A stretch of DNA of 64,000 nt from JAJPXC01 sp964520525 (lineage in GTDB: Bacteria > Bacteroidota > Bacteroidia > Bacteroidales > Muribaculaceae). The position numbers and the translations under genes are program-made. Position 1 is the first letter of the stretch. Every line of letters starts with the position of its first letter. The notes below the pieces were generated by a model that had not been told where the DNA came from, did not search any database, and worked only from the letters and a program-made list of their open reading frames with translations. The DNA lies in assembly GCA_964520525.1 (NCBI GenBank), contig CAZFNR010000001.1:154113-218112 (forward strand), given 5' to 3'. Shown one piece after another: positions 15,597-24,530 of the stretch.

Positions 15597-17321
15597 TTAG
15601 CGGGGTCTGATTTCTTTGACAAGCAACTGGATGGCTCCATTGGAGTTTAGATGTTTGTTGTCTTCGATGGTGTAGCAGATGTCAAATGGTTTGCGTGAAT
15701 GGATATGCTCGAAAAGCGGAGCCATGTTGAAAGCAATGCCGTTCATTACTTTTCCCGATGTATTGTCGACTAATTCGAGCTTAATGTGCTCGAGTTGTTT
15801 CCCGACAAGTTTGCTCGTTCCGAAATCCATCACTGAGGTGGTTAGAAATACTGGTTTCTGGTTCCCGGGCCCGAAAGGGTTGAACCGTCGAAGTGTGGCC
15901 AGAAATTCGGGCGTTATCTGAGCGAAAGTCAACTGAGCGTCAATGTCGAACTGTGGCTTCAGTTGCGAGGGCAATATGTTGGCGGCGACGTATTCTTCAA
16001 ACCTGCGTGTAAACTCAGGAATATTCTCTTCCTTGAGCGATAGCCCGACGGCGTAGGTGTGTCCGCCGAAGTTTTCAAGCAGGTCGCGTGAAGCTCCGAT
16101 GGCTTTGTATATGTCGAACCCTTGAACCGAGCGAGACGAGCCGGTCGCCAATCCGTTGGATAGGGTGAGCACTATCGAGGGCTTGTAGTAAAGTTCGGTG
16201 AGTCGGGATGCGACAATCCCGATTATCCCTTTGTGCCAGTCTTTATTGTAGATTACGAGCGATTTTTTTTCGTGGACGCGTTCGCCTCTCGCTTCGATGA
16301 TGGCGTTGGCTTCCTCGGTAATCTGTTTGTCAAGCTCTTTGCGGTCTTTGTTGTATTGGTCTATTGCGAGGCTTTTCTCGTAGGCGTCGTTGAGGTCGCG
16401 CGCCACGAGCAGCTCGACCGCTTCGCGACCGCTTTGCATACGTCCTGACGCATTGATGCGGGGGCCGATTTTGAAGATTACGTCGCTGATTGTTATTTCG
16501 CGATTGCCGAGCTGGCAAATCTTCATAATAGCGCGCAGTCCCATGTTTGGATTGCTGTTGAGCCGTTTCAATCCGTGGAAGGCCATTATTCGGTTTTCAT
16601 CAACCATCGGGACTATATCGGCGGCGATGCTTACCGCTACAAGATCGAGCATTCCTTCTAACTCGGTATAGGCTATCCCGTTGCTCATGGCGAACGCTTG
16701 CATAAGTTTATAGCCGACGCCGCATCCCGATAGGTGCGGGCAAGGGTAGGTGGAGCCTTCCAGTTTGGGGTTGAGGATGGCGGTTGCCGGAGGCAGCTCG
16801 TCGTCAGGAACGTGGTGGTCGCAGATGATGAAATCAATGCCGAGGGTACGGGCGTAGGCTATTTCCTCGTTGGCCTTTATACCACAATCGAGGATTATAA
16901 CGAGTTTGACGCCGGCTTCGGCAAATTCGTCAATCGCACGGATCGATATCCCATATCCTTCGTCGTCTCGGGTAGGAATATAGTAATCAATGTTGGAGTA
17001 AAAATTCTGAAGATACTTGTAAACCAGAGCGACAGCGGTAGTGCCGTCGACATCATAGTCTCCGAATACCATGATTTTCTCCTTTGACCCCATGGCTTTG
17101 TTAAGCCTGTTTACAGCTTTATCCATATCGGGCATAAGGAACGGGTCGTGCATATCTTTCAACGACGGATGCAGAAAGCGGTTTGCTTCCTCTACCGTCG
17201 ATATGCCACGCTGTGCCAATAGCTCGCTAACAGGCGGGCATCCGGCGAATTTGCTCGCCAGTGCGGGTTGGATGTGCTGATTGTCTGTAGAATGGGGCGT
17301 AAAGTTCCATTTGCCAGTCAT
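15597..17321 (-). CDS. recJ: Single-stranded-DNA-specific exonuclease RecJ
   Basis: 574 residues, the usual RecJ length. DHH-superfamily motifs: 'VFGDYDVDGTTAVAL' (motif I), 'VIILDCGIK' (II), 'FIICDHHVPDD' (III, DHH) and 'GRINASGRM' of the DHHA1 linker. 'FGGHTYAVGLSL' is the DHHA1 glycine motif. RecJ degrades single strands 5' to 3' in recombination and repair in the cytoplasm. A -7 box lies 178 bases upstream. It may share a transcript with the caspase/CHAT operon. Confidence 0.95.
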   Translation of the reverse strand: MTGKWNFTPHSTDNQHIQPALASKFAGCPPVSELLAQRGISTVEEANRFLHPSLKDMHDPFLMPDMDKAVNRLNKAMGSKEKIMVFGDYDVDGTTAVALVYKYLQNFYSNIDYYIPTRDDEGYGISIRAIDEFAEAGVKLVIILDCGIKANEEIAYARTLGIDFIICDHHVPDDELPPATAILNPKLEGSTYPCPHLSGCGVGYKLMQAFAMSNGIAYTELEGMLDLVAVSIAADIVPMVDENRIMAFHGLKRLNSNPNMGLRAIMKICQLGNREITISDVIFKIGPRINASGRMQSGREAVELLVARDLNDAYEKSLAIDQYNKDRKELDKQITEEANAIIEARGERVHEKKSLVIYNKDWHKGIIGIVASRLTELYYKPSIVLTLSNGLATGSSRSVQGFDIYKAIGASRDLLENFGGHTYAVGLSLKEENIPEFTRRFEEYVAANILPSQLKPQFDIDAQLTFAQITPEFLATLRRFNPFGPGNQKPVFLTTSVMDFGTSKLVGKQLEHIKLELVDNTSGKVMNGIAFNMAPLFEHIHSRKPFDICYTIEDNKHLNSNGAIQLLVKEIRPR

Positions 17322-17498
17322 TTATGTCGTTTTTTTATTTTGCAGAGACGGCATCGACCCGCAGGCCGGTGTAAAGCTCGTCAAAATCAGGAGAGTGGAG
17401 GGTGGTGCAATGTGCGTAACGAGCTGATGCATGGGACAATGGCTTCCGTGTCGGTGGGAGAGAGACGGATGAGCATATATCACATGGAGTATTCTATG

Positions 17499-17506
17499 CA
17501 AAGGTA
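17499..17506 (-). promoter_or_regulatory. Promoter -7 element upstream of recJ
   Basis: TACCTTTG on the minus strand, about 178 bases before the recJ ATG. No clear TTTG element at the expected distance. No gene is seen in the leader between this box and recJ. Confidence 0.45.
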
Positions 17507-17578
17507 ATGGAAAATATTCGATAATCGTAGCCGATTAAAGATATTTATAAGTGAAAATTACGTTAAAGACACGCTTTT

Positions 17579-18688
17579 TTAGTTGTCGGGGTTGCTGAGG
17601 TGTACGTCGAGTTGGGGGAACGGGAATGTGATGCCTGCTTCTGGAAGCAGGTTGTAGATTTTCTCGTTGACTTCGTAGAAAACGCTCCAATAATACTCGG
17701 ATTTCACCCATGCGCGTGCCACAAGGATGACGCTGTTGTCGCCAAGCTGGTTTACGACTACTGTCGGCGTGCGGTCGGTCTTTGGCAGCATGGCTTTTAT
17801 TCTGGCTTCTCTTTCCTGTTGCCAGCGGTCGATGGCTGTCTGCACTTTCTTTTTGTGGGTGAATATGCGTTGCCACCAGTGTGGTTTTGTGATAATCTCC
17901 GTAGTGACCTGTGGATTGTCGTGGGTTGCGAGTTCTTTTAGTTTGCGCCGCCGCATCTCTCGGTCGTCTTCGACGAAGTGCTTCACGATGCGCTCGTCGT
18001 TGGCGAATATGTCGAGAATCGCTTTGCGCGCGGTGTCGATACTGTCGCCGTAGGATATGGCTACGTCCCACGATACCCGTCGGTAGTCTTCGCGCGACCA
18101 ATTGTTGATGGACCCCGTCGACAGTCCGCCGTTGGGTATGATTATCGACTTGTTGTCGTAGGTGTTGATTATTGTGTGAAATATCTGTATTTCTGTAACT
18201 GTCCCGGCGAAACCTTGGGCTTCGATGTAGTCGCCTATTTTATAGGGTTTAAGGAGGAGTATGAGCACTCCGCCTGCGAAATTCTGCAACGTTCCGCTGA
18301 GTGCCATGCCGATTGCGACACCCGCCGAGGCGAATAAGGCCAGGAACGAGCTCGTCTCAAGTCCCAATATGTCGATTACGGTTACAATCAGGATGAAATA
18401 GAGCACGATGCGTATCAGGCTCAGGATGAACGTGCTTAGCGATTTGTCGGCCTTGCGGCGTATCATAATCGCCGCCACGATTTTGTGGATTTTCTTTATG
18501 ACAAACTTGCCCACATAGAAGACCACAAGGGCGATAGCCACATTTATGGCGAACTCGACAGCACCGTTGACAAACCGTTCGGTGAGGTCGTCTAACGACA
18601 TTGTAGAAAGTTGCCGCAGCTCTTCCCTCGGTGAGGGCAATGAGTCGGGCAGAGCTTCCGGAGGTGTAATCTGTAGTCTCAGAGGCAT
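17579..18688 (-). CDS. Mechanosensitive channel, MscS family
   Basis: 369 residues. Three membrane helices lie around residues 28-130; the third carries the pore motif 'FASAGVAIGMALSGTLQNF', with the alternating Gly/Ala packing of MscS TM3, followed by the beta domain start 'LLLKPYKIGDYIEAQGFAGT'. The cytoplasmic cage follows, with a charged helical insertion (residues ~225-290). Releases solutes on hypo-osmotic shock. It is 30 bases behind the nitroreductase gene on the same strand, a likely two-gene operon. Confidence 0.93.
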   Translation of the reverse strand: MPLRLQITPPEALPDSLPSPREELRQLSTMSLDDLTERFVNGAVEFAINVAIALVVFYVGKFVIKKIHKIVAAIMIRRKADKSLSTFILSLIRIVLYFILIVTVIDILGLETSSFLALFASAGVAIGMALSGTLQNFAGGVLILLLKPYKIGDYIEAQGFAGTVTEIQIFHTIINTYDNKSIIIPNGGLSTGSINNWSREDYRRVSWDVAISYGDSIDTARKAILDIFANDERIVKHFVEDDREMRRRKLKELATHDNPQVTTEIITKPHWWQRIFTHKKKVQTAIDRWQQEREARIKAMLPKTDRTPTVVVNQLGDNSVILVARAWVKSEYYWSVFYEVNEKIYNLLPEAGITFPFPQLDVHLSNPDN

Positions 18689-18718
18689 GGCTGTGGTGGC
18701 GGTGAATGATTTATCGGG

Positions 18719-19333
18719 TTACCATTTGTCGTTGTGAATCTTTGCCGGATCCCACTTGTCTTTAGGCTCGTTTTTGGCCGACGGCTCTCCTATCGGCACG
18801 AAAGCTAACGGTATAATCTCGTCGGGGAGATTGAGCAGGTCGCTGATGAAGGCTACGCGCCCGGACGCGGGGTAGACTCCACACCACACCGCGCCAAGCC
18901 CTTGGGCATGGGCGGCGAGAAGCAGATTCTCGGTAGCCGCCGATACGTCTTGAATCCAGTAGTCGTGGCCTTCGCCGTCGAGGGTCTTAGTCATGTCGCC
19001 GCAAACGACGATTGCAATCGGGGCTTTTTTAGCCATCTTCATTGAAGGTATCGAATCGGATATGGCGGTAAGGGTCGCGCGGTCTTTGATGACAATGAAC
19101 GCCCAGGGCTGTTTGTTCACTGCCGTAGGGGCTGACATGGCGGTTTTTAGGATGGTCTCGATTTGTGCGTCGGTTACCGGCGTGTCGGTGTAATCTCTGA
19201 CGCTTGTCCGTGTCATTATGCTGGCTATGACTTCATTTTCTGAGCTTTGTATGTCGGCTCGGCTATTGTCGGGGTTGCAAGAGGTGAAAATCGCGATGAG
19301 CGCAAGTAGCGGGAAAAGGGCTGTTTTTTTCAT
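18719..19333 (-). CDS. Nitroreductase-family lipoprotein
   Basis: 204 residues. The N-terminus is a lipoprotein signal with 'IFTSC' placing the lipidated Cys at residue 19. The rest is a nitroreductase fold: 'IMTRTSVRDYTDTPV' (phosphate-binding RxSxR-like), 'MSAPTAVNKQPWAFIVI', 'AATENLLLAAHAQGLGAVWCG' and 'PLAFVPIGEP'. These enzymes bind FMN and reduce nitro or quinone compounds with NAD(P)H. Placing one on the outer side of a membrane is unusual because NAD(P)H is absent there. Located between rplS (after its terminator) and the MscS gene. Confidence 0.85.
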   Translation of the reverse strand: MKKTALFPLLALIAIFTSCNPDNSRADIQSSENEVIASIMTRTSVRDYTDTPVTDAQIETILKTAMSAPTAVNKQPWAFIVIKDRATLTAISDSIPSMKMAKKAPIAIVVCGDMTKTLDGEGHDYWIQDVSAATENLLLAAHAQGLGAVWCGVYPASGRVAFISDLLNLPDEIIPLAFVPIGEPSAKNEPKDKWDPAKIHNDKW

Positions 19334-19429
19334 AAATTGTCTTTGTGTTTAGTCATTGAGCGTAGAAAAATCATGCGCAAGTTACGAAAAAAATCTGATA
19401 TAACCGTAAGTTGGCATGACGGCCATAAA

Positions 19430-19467
19430 CCATAAAAGGTTCGCCTGACAAGGCGAACCTTTTATGG
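19430..19467 (-). terminator. Intrinsic terminator after rplS
   Basis: Perfect 16-base stem (19430-19445 with 19452-19467) with loop TGACAA, 39 bases after the rplS stop on the minus strand. Confidence 0.85.
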
Positions 19468-19506
19468 TGATTGTCGTTTCGGACGCAACCGGATTTCGTG
19501 TCAGCC

Positions 19507-19863
19507 TTATTTGGCAACGACACGACGCTCTTTAATACGAGCCTTTTTGCCGGTGAGCTTGCGCAGATAGTAAAGTTTCGCGCGACGCACTTTACCATAC
19601 TTGTTGATGGTGATGGAGTCGATGAACGGAGACTCCAGAGGGAAGATGCGCTCCACGCCGATGTTGTCGCTCATCTTGCGAACTGTGAAACGTTTTTTCT
19701 CGCCTTCACCACAGATTTTGATTACGACACCGCGGTATTGCTGGATACGCTCTTTGTTACCCTCTTTGATGCGGTAGGCTACTGTGATGGTGTCGCCGGG
19801 GCCAAACTGCGGGTGCTGTTTGCCGGTGGCGAACGCTTCTTCAGCTACTTTAATTAAATCCAT
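19507..19863 (-). CDS. rplS: 50S ribosomal protein L19
   Basis: 118 residues, the normal length. Recognisable parts are 'FGPGDTITVAYRIKEGNKER', 'QYRGVVIKICG', 'FTVRKMSDNIGVERIFPLES' and 'KVRRAKLYYLRKLTGKKARI'. L19 lies at the 30S-50S interface. It has its own promoter (box at 19946-19953, giving a leader of ~75 bases) and terminator. Confidence 0.98.
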   Translation of the reverse strand: MDLIKVAEEAFATGKQHPQFGPGDTITVAYRIKEGNKERIQQYRGVVIKICGEGEKKRFTVRKMSDNIGVERIFPLESPFIDSITINKYGKVRRAKLYYLRKLTGKKARIKERRVVAK

Positions 19864-19945
19864 TTTCAGTTTAATTTTTGAAATGTTAACATTACTCGCA
19901 ATATAACGGACTGCGTGTCCCGCCAGAGATTACGAAATTCGGCCA

Positions 19946-19953
19946 CAAAGTTA
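19946..19953 (-). promoter_or_regulatory. Promoter -7 element of rplS
   Basis: TAACTTTG on the minus strand, ~83 bases before the rplS ATG. Confidence 0.55.
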
Positions 19954-20054
19954 CATTTTTTTCCCAAATCAGGCAATCATTTCTCCGATTAATTTCATTT
20001 CGTTGTGTGGAAAACGGTCGAAAATCAGCATTCTGTCAGAGCTTATCGCATAAA

Positions 20055-20096
20055 ATTGCCCCGACCGTTATAGACTTCACAATCGGCCGGGGCAAT
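20055..20096 (-). terminator. Intrinsic terminator after the outer-membrane protein gene
   Basis: 13-base arms (20055-20067 with 20084-20096, one mismatch), G+C-rich, followed on the minus strand by TTTTA; 22 bases after the stop at 20119. Confidence 0.7.
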
Positions 20097-20118
20097 CATT
20101 GTTTCGTCCTTTCGGCAC

Positions 20119-21078
20119 TTAATAGCGGAGCGCTTTATCCTCATTGCCGGAGTGCGGGAACGATTTCCCTCGCGATTCCCACTTCTGCCTGAGGCTCTTC
20201 ATCTTCTGGCCAGCCTGGCGCACACTGCTATCCGACATATTGCCATTGCCATAGAAATGCTTCGACAACTGGCTATCATATCTTTCGTATGTGCGTTTAT
20301 CGGAATTATAATTATTTTGCTCGGAAATAGAAAAATTTCCCGAAGCGGAGGAAGACCGTCCTGACGAATAGCTTGAGCCGGAGTCAGTGCCATAGTTATC
20401 GCCACCGTCATAACCGTCTGAATAGGAGTTAGAACCGCCACCTTGTGACTCACTATACGCCGTCATCGTTTGCGAAGCCGCACTGAGGGCCGCGTTTGCC
20501 ACATTCAAACCGGCGACAATATTATCCCAATTGGGTGAACGACCGTTGAAATTAACTCCGACGGTGATAGCAAACTGATTACGATACTTGTCATGCTCGC
20601 TCCTAAACACTGGATTCTCATAATGGAAACTTAAGCTGAGCGCACGATGCTTATAAGTCACCACCGGCGATAAACCAACGTGGACGACCCCGCTCGACAC
20701 CCCGTATGCGGCATACGGGCCAACTCCAAACTCAAAAGAGTTCTTTTGGTCAAGTGCCAACCGATAGCCAAACCTCAACGGCACCGAAACAAAATTATCG
20801 ATGTCACTATACAAGAACTCATCACCATACGCCAAATACCGATTGCGGTAGTTCACTCCGGTCTCGATGTGGAACTTTTCCTTGATGATAAACTGCACAT
20901 CCATTCCGGCCCAGATGTTGAACCGACTGGATTTCTCGGCATCGTCTTCATAGCAATAAGTGCCTTCAAAGCCTTTCTGCATCCAACCACCGGCGTAAAA
21001 ACGCCAGCTCGTGCGGGCTTCGGTTTCGCAAGTTAAGGCAAGCAATCCTACAGCCGCCAAAAACAAATGTTTTCTCAT
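20119..21078 (-). CDS. Outer-membrane beta-barrel protein with Ser/Gly/Asn-rich C-terminal part
   Basis: 319 residues from the ATG at 21078; the frame is open 29 codons further up, but that part lies in a structured leader and the signal peptide ('MRKHLFLAAVGLLALTCETEA') begins at 21078. Residues ~25-190 alternate as porin-like beta strands ('HIETGVNYRNRYLAYGDE', 'FVSVPLRFGYRLAL', 'FEFGVGPYAAYGV', 'FAITVGVNF'). Residues ~215-270 are low complexity (Ser, Gly, Asn, Tyr), and the last ~55 are basic and helical ('RQAGQKMKSLRQKWESRG'). Likely an 8-stranded barrel with a surface or periplasmic tail; function unknown. Confidence 0.75.
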   Translation of the reverse strand: MRKHLFLAAVGLLALTCETEARTSWRFYAGGWMQKGFEGTYCYEDDAEKSSRFNIWAGMDVQFIIKEKFHIETGVNYRNRYLAYGDEFLYSDIDNFVSVPLRFGYRLALDQKNSFEFGVGPYAAYGVSSGVVHVGLSPVVTYKHRALSLSFHYENPVFRSEHDKYRNQFAITVGVNFNGRSPNWDNIVAGLNVANAALSAASQTMTAYSESQGGGSNSYSDGYDGGDNYGTDSGSSYSSGRSSSASGNFSISEQNNYNSDKRTYERYDSQLSKHFYGNGNMSDSSVRQAGQKMKSLRQKWESRGKSFPHSGNEDKALRY

Positions 21079-21156
21079 ATCAATTAAGATTTTCGTTAGG
21101 CTCGGCACCTGAACCCATATAATTATCAAAGCAAAAACGTGGTGCCGTACATACCA

Positions 21157-21288
21157 CATCTTCAAGTGAAGGTGCTAGGAAAACCTTTGAGAAAAGATAT
21201 GGAAAACGGCCCCACGCTATAGCGCGGAAGCACTTTGCCATCTCTTGCTCTCGTGGATAAGTTTCCTAGGCTTTTCACTTACAAGATG
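21157..21288 (-). ncRNA. Structured 5' leader element of the outer-membrane protein gene (candidate cis-regulatory RNA)
   Basis: In the ~260-base leader, outer arms 21262-21288 and 21157-21182 pair as an imperfect ~26-base helix. Inside, AAGAGATGG pairs with CCATATCTT and CCGCGC pairs with GCGTGG around a TATA loop. The element lies between a good promoter (21343-21375) and the start codon. I cannot assign it to a named RNA family; a riboswitch, thermosensor or repeat element are all possible. Confidence 0.55.
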
Positions 21289-21342
21289 AAGACATAACGC
21301 TTCTGTAATATATTCTATAATCGGCACTCCTGCCGTCACTCG

Positions 21343-21375
21343 CAAAGTTAATTAATTTCACCAATATCACCCAAA
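21343..21375 (-). promoter_or_regulatory. Promoter of the outer-membrane protein gene
   Basis: TTTG (minus, 21372-21375), 21-base spacer and TAACTTTG (21343-21350). Implies a 5' leader of about 258 bases. Confidence 0.7.
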
Positions 21376-21495
21376 TATTTTACATGCCGATCTATAAACT
21401 CGTCAAAATGGCATCTTGGACTCTGTGTATTCATCTGAGAAGTCATTGAAGTTTGACTTTTAGTCTGGAAATTGATATATCGGGAGATTTTGATG

Positions 21496-21503
21496 TATCT
21501 TTG
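21496..21503 (+). promoter_or_regulatory. Promoter -7 element of the TPR gene
   Basis: TATCTTTG 4 bases before the ATG at 21508. The transcript would have almost no leader, which also argues against the longer upstream frame. Confidence 0.55.
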
Positions 21504-21507
21504 CGAC

Positions 21508-22359
21508 ATGAAGTTGTCACGGTTTTTGTTGCCGGCGGTTTTTGCTCTGTTTATGCCGGCTGTATCACATTCGGTCCAAAACACCTTTGCGACATTGTCA
21601 CCTGAGGTGTTGTCGGTAGTCGAGCGCGCCGATAGTGCTATCGCTCATTCTGAGTGGGCCGAGGCGGAATCTCTGTTGACAGAGGCCATTTCTCTCCGTC
21701 CGGGTGATTTCGGGAACGTGCTGTTGCTCTCTAACCTCGGCATCGTGCGCCATCAGATGGGAAATGATGCGGGGGCTTTGGAGGCATTGACCGATGCCCA
21801 CCACATTGCGCCGGCTTCAGTGACTGTCCTTAATAATAGGGCGCGCATCTATCTGTCAATGGGGCGCAAGGAAGAAGCTGTCGCTGACTATGAGAACGTT
21901 ATGCGGCTCGATTCCACTCTGTCAGAACCGTATTTTTATCGTGGCATGGTGTCGTTTTCCATTGGCGACCTCGAAGCGGCTGAGATGGACTTTGAGCATT
22001 TGCGGGCAATGGCACCCGACGCGGAAATGACTTTGGTCGCACTTGCCGCACTCCACACCGCCCGGGGCGATAACGATTCGGCCGCCGCGGAATATTGTCG
22101 ACTTATTGCGATGTCGCCGGCGGCGGAATACTATTCCGGCCTCATTGAGAACCAGCTTGCCCTTGAACGTCTAACCGAGGCATCTGAAACCATCGCTACC
22201 GCTATAGAGCGGTATCCCGCAGACCCCGAGTTTTATGTTTTCAGGGCGTTGCTCAATAAGAAACGTTATCTTTACGATGAGGCGCGTTCCGATGCCCGAC
22301 GAGCTGTCTCGCTTGGAGCCAATGCTCAGCAGGTCAACGCTCTGCTCAATTCCCGGTAA
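21508..22359 (+). CDS. Exported TPR-repeat protein
   Basis: 283 residues from the ATG at 21508, chosen because the signal peptide begins there and a -7 box lies just before. At least six TPR units follow, for example 'AHSEWAEAESLLTEAISLRP', 'LSNLGIVRHQMGNDAGALEA', 'LNNRARIYLSMGRKEEAVAD' and 'FYRGMVSFSIGDLEAAEMDF'. TPR arrays bind partner proteins; with a signal peptide this one should act in the periplasm. No catalytic domain. The partner is unknown. Confidence 0.85.
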   Translation: MKLSRFLLPAVFALFMPAVSHSVQNTFATLSPEVLSVVERADSAIAHSEWAEAESLLTEAISLRPGDFGNVLLLSNLGIVRHQMGNDAGALEALTDAHHIAPASVTVLNNRARIYLSMGRKEEAVADYENVMRLDSTLSEPYFYRGMVSFSIGDLEAAEMDFEHLRAMAPDAEMTLVALAALHTARGDNDSAAAEYCRLIAMSPAAEYYSGLIENQLALERLTEASETIATAIERYPADPEFYVFRALLNKKRYLYDEARSDARRAVSLGANAQQVNALLNSR

Positions 22360-22784
22360 ATTTTTTGAATATGCCCACTTTGTTTTCATATCCTGAAATC
22401 AAGATTTGCCCGTTTTTGACTTTAGTTATCTGACCGCTGTATAGCTCTATTAATTTGTCGCCGTCGGCGAATATACCTCTTTCATTTATCGGCTGATTAT
22501 CTATTGGCTCAACTCTAATTAAAAAAATGGTGTCTCGGTCGTTGTATCTGATGCAGGTGTGGGTGTCTAAGGTGCGTTGGCGTCCGGTCCCTATCACTTT
22601 GTTGGCCTTGCGTGTCTTACCGAGCTTTGCTTGAAGCGTCTGTTATGATAGCGCGCGACTCCTTGATTGAACCAAAATCGTTGATTGAGATTCTACTTCG
22701 TCCGATTTCGGAGATGTCGAGCTGTTCCTCGTCAAGATGTTGAGAACGGTATATCTCGTTGAGTTCTTTGCGCAGAATGTCCAT
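22346..22784 (-). pseudogene. Degraded PAS/LuxR-type regulator remnant (two broken frames)
   Basis: On the minus strand an ATG at 22784 opens a 55-codon frame beginning 'MDILRKELNEIYRSQHLDEE' and reaching 'AIITDASSKAR' before a stop at 22617. This start resembles a family of PAS-LuxR regulators in Bacteroides. A second frame, 83 codons (22346-22597), then carries protein-like sequence with no recognised domain and no LuxR helix-turn-helix. A -7-like TATATTTG lies upstream (22833-22840 minus). Read as one gene it is broken by at least a frameshift and lacks its DNA-binding end. The family link is from memory of the N-terminal motif only. Confidence 0.5.
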
Positions 22785-22871
22785 TTTCGGTATGGATGTG
22801 GTCTAAATTTTGCCTATGAACAGAATTTACTGCAAATATACCTAATCTTTTTTGTAACTTCGCGGGATAGT

Positions 22872-23939
22872 ATGAATAAGACGGTATCACTGAATTTAGA
22901 TAAAGCAAAGGTCGATGAAATGCGTCGGCTGATTAATGATAACGATAATATTGTCATCACGTGTCATCTCACCCCCGATGGTGACGCGATTGGCTCTACG
23001 TTAGCGTTATGTCATCTGTTGCGCGCTATGGGTAAGAAAGCTAAGGTGGTTACCCCCGATGTGCCTCCTAAAAACCTTTACGGAGTGCCAGGTGCGAAAG
23101 AGATTGTGCCGTTCACCCGTTTTGAGCCGCAGGTTAAATCGCTTTTCGCCGAAGCGGGCTTGATATGTTGTCTTGATTTTAATGCGTCCAAGCGCATTGA
23201 CCGTTTGGCGCCGTTGCTACTCGATGCATCCTGTCCAAAAATTCTCATAGATCACCATTTGTTCCCTGAAAATTTAGCGGATGTGGTCATTTCGCACCCG
23301 GAATCGTCGTCGACTTGCTTCCTGCTCTATCAGCTTATCGTCGCGATGGGGTGGGCCGACATGATTTCCCGCCGAGTGGCTGAATGCATCTACACCGGAA
23401 TGATGACCGACACAGGCAATTTCACATATAACTCCAACGATTCCGAGTTATATATCGTTATTGCTGACCTTGTCAAGCGCGGTGTCGACAAAGACCACAT
23501 CTATTCGATGATATGCAATTCCAATTCTGTCTCTCGTCTGCGGCTCAACGGCTATGCTATTAACGAGAAGTTGCGATTGTTTCCCGAACATCGCGCGGCT
23601 CTGATTTCATTGACTCAAGATGAGCTGAATCGTTACCATTATGAGCGTGGCGACACTGAGAGTCTTGTCAATGTGCCATTGAGTGTCCCCGAAATGGTCT
23701 ATTCTGTGTTCCTTCGCGAGGAGACGGCTTACATTAAGGTCTCCTGCCGCAGTCGGGGCGAGTTCCCCGTCAATAAGATGTGTGAAGAGCATTTCAATGG
23801 CGGCGGCCATAAAAATGCCGCCGGTGGCGAGTTCTTCGGGACTATGGCTCAGGCCATCGCTAAATTTGAGTCGATTCTTGACCAATATGATAAATATCTT
23901 CCAAATGCCAATAATAACAACGATGGAAAAATTTCTTAA
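22872..23939 (+). CDS. DHH/DHHA1-family phosphoesterase (NrnA-like)
   Basis: 355 residues from the ATG at 22872; the upstream extension runs through promoter sequence. Motifs: 'CHLTPDGDAIGSTLAL' (HxxPDxDAxGS), 'CCLDFN', 'ILIDHHLFP' (DHH), 'GMMTDTGNF' and the DHHA1 motif 'FNGGGHKNAAGGE'. The NrnA family degrades short RNA oligonucleotides and can hydrolyse pAp. It starts an operon with the DUF4827 lipoprotein (17-base overlap) and glmM. Confidence 0.9.
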   Translation: MNKTVSLNLDKAKVDEMRRLINDNDNIVITCHLTPDGDAIGSTLALCHLLRAMGKKAKVVTPDVPPKNLYGVPGAKEIVPFTRFEPQVKSLFAEAGLICCLDFNASKRIDRLAPLLLDASCPKILIDHHLFPENLADVVISHPESSSTCFLLYQLIVAMGWADMISRRVAECIYTGMMTDTGNFTYNSNDSELYIVIADLVKRGVDKDHIYSMICNSNSVSRLRLNGYAINEKLRLFPEHRAALISLTQDELNRYHYERGDTESLVNVPLSVPEMVYSVFLREETAYIKVSCRSRGEFPVNKMCEEHFNGGGHKNAAGGEFFGTMAQAIAKFESILDQYDKYLPNANNNNDGKIS

Positions 23940-24501
23940 AGCGTTATTGTCAGTTATTGTCGCGATTCCGGCCATGATGGCTGTCACATCTTGTGATGAC
24001 AGCAAAAGTTATGCCGACTTGCTAAACGATGAGATAAAGTCGGTCAACAGTTTCCTGGCTGACAACAGGGTCGTCAATTCTGTGCCTGCCGATTCTATCT
24101 TTGAGGAAGGCCCCGACGCTCCGTTCTACCGTATGGACGAGGATGGAATGGTCTATATGCAGGTCATACGGTCGGGCGATCTTAATAATAAAGCTAAGTC
24201 TGATCAGCTCATTTTCTTCCGGTTCACCCGTTGCAACCTGAATTACTGGGCTAAAACAGGCGATTTTTTATACGAGGGGAATGCCAACGATTTTGAGTAT
24301 AATGCCACAAGTTTCCGTTTCGGTAACTACACTTTGGCCTCGTCGGCTCAATATGGGGCAGGTATTCAGCTTCCTTTGGCTTATCTCGGCATAGATTGCG
24401 AGGTGAATCTCGTGATTAAATCACAATATGGTTTCCAAAGCGAGATTGCCAATGTGATTCCCTATCTATACAACGTGCGTTATTTCAAAAGCCAAATTTA
24501 A
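23923..24501 (+). CDS. DUF4827-type lipoprotein
   Basis: 192 residues from the ATG at 23923, overlapping the preceding gene by 17 bases. Lipoprotein signal peptide with 'MAVTSC' (Cys24). The mature part ('YADLLNDEIKSVNSFLADN', 'DQLIFFRFTRCNLNYWAKTG', 'AYLGIDCEVNLVIKSQYGF') matches my memory of the Bacteroidetes DUF4827 family, which resembles FKBP-type prolyl isomerases in fold. Enzymatic activity is not established. Position between the DHH gene and glmM is conserved in relatives, as I recall. Confidence 0.8.
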   Translation: MEKFLKALLSVIVAIPAMMAVTSCDDSKSYADLLNDEIKSVNSFLADNRVVNSVPADSIFEEGPDAPFYRMDEDGMVYMQVIRSGDLNNKAKSDQLIFFRFTRCNLNYWAKTGDFLYEGNANDFEYNATSFRFGNYTLASSAQYGAGIQLPLAYLGIDCEVNLVIKSQYGFQSEIANVIPYLYNVRYFKSQI

Positions 24502-24530
24502 AAACATTAACCCTCTAACATAAAAGCAAG

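Noticed and set aside
17535..18101. 188-codon Arg/His-rich frame
   Set aside because: Shadow of the MscS gene in another frame.
21079..21165. 29-codon extension of the outer-membrane protein
   Set aside because: Lies in a structured leader; the signal peptide starts at 21078.
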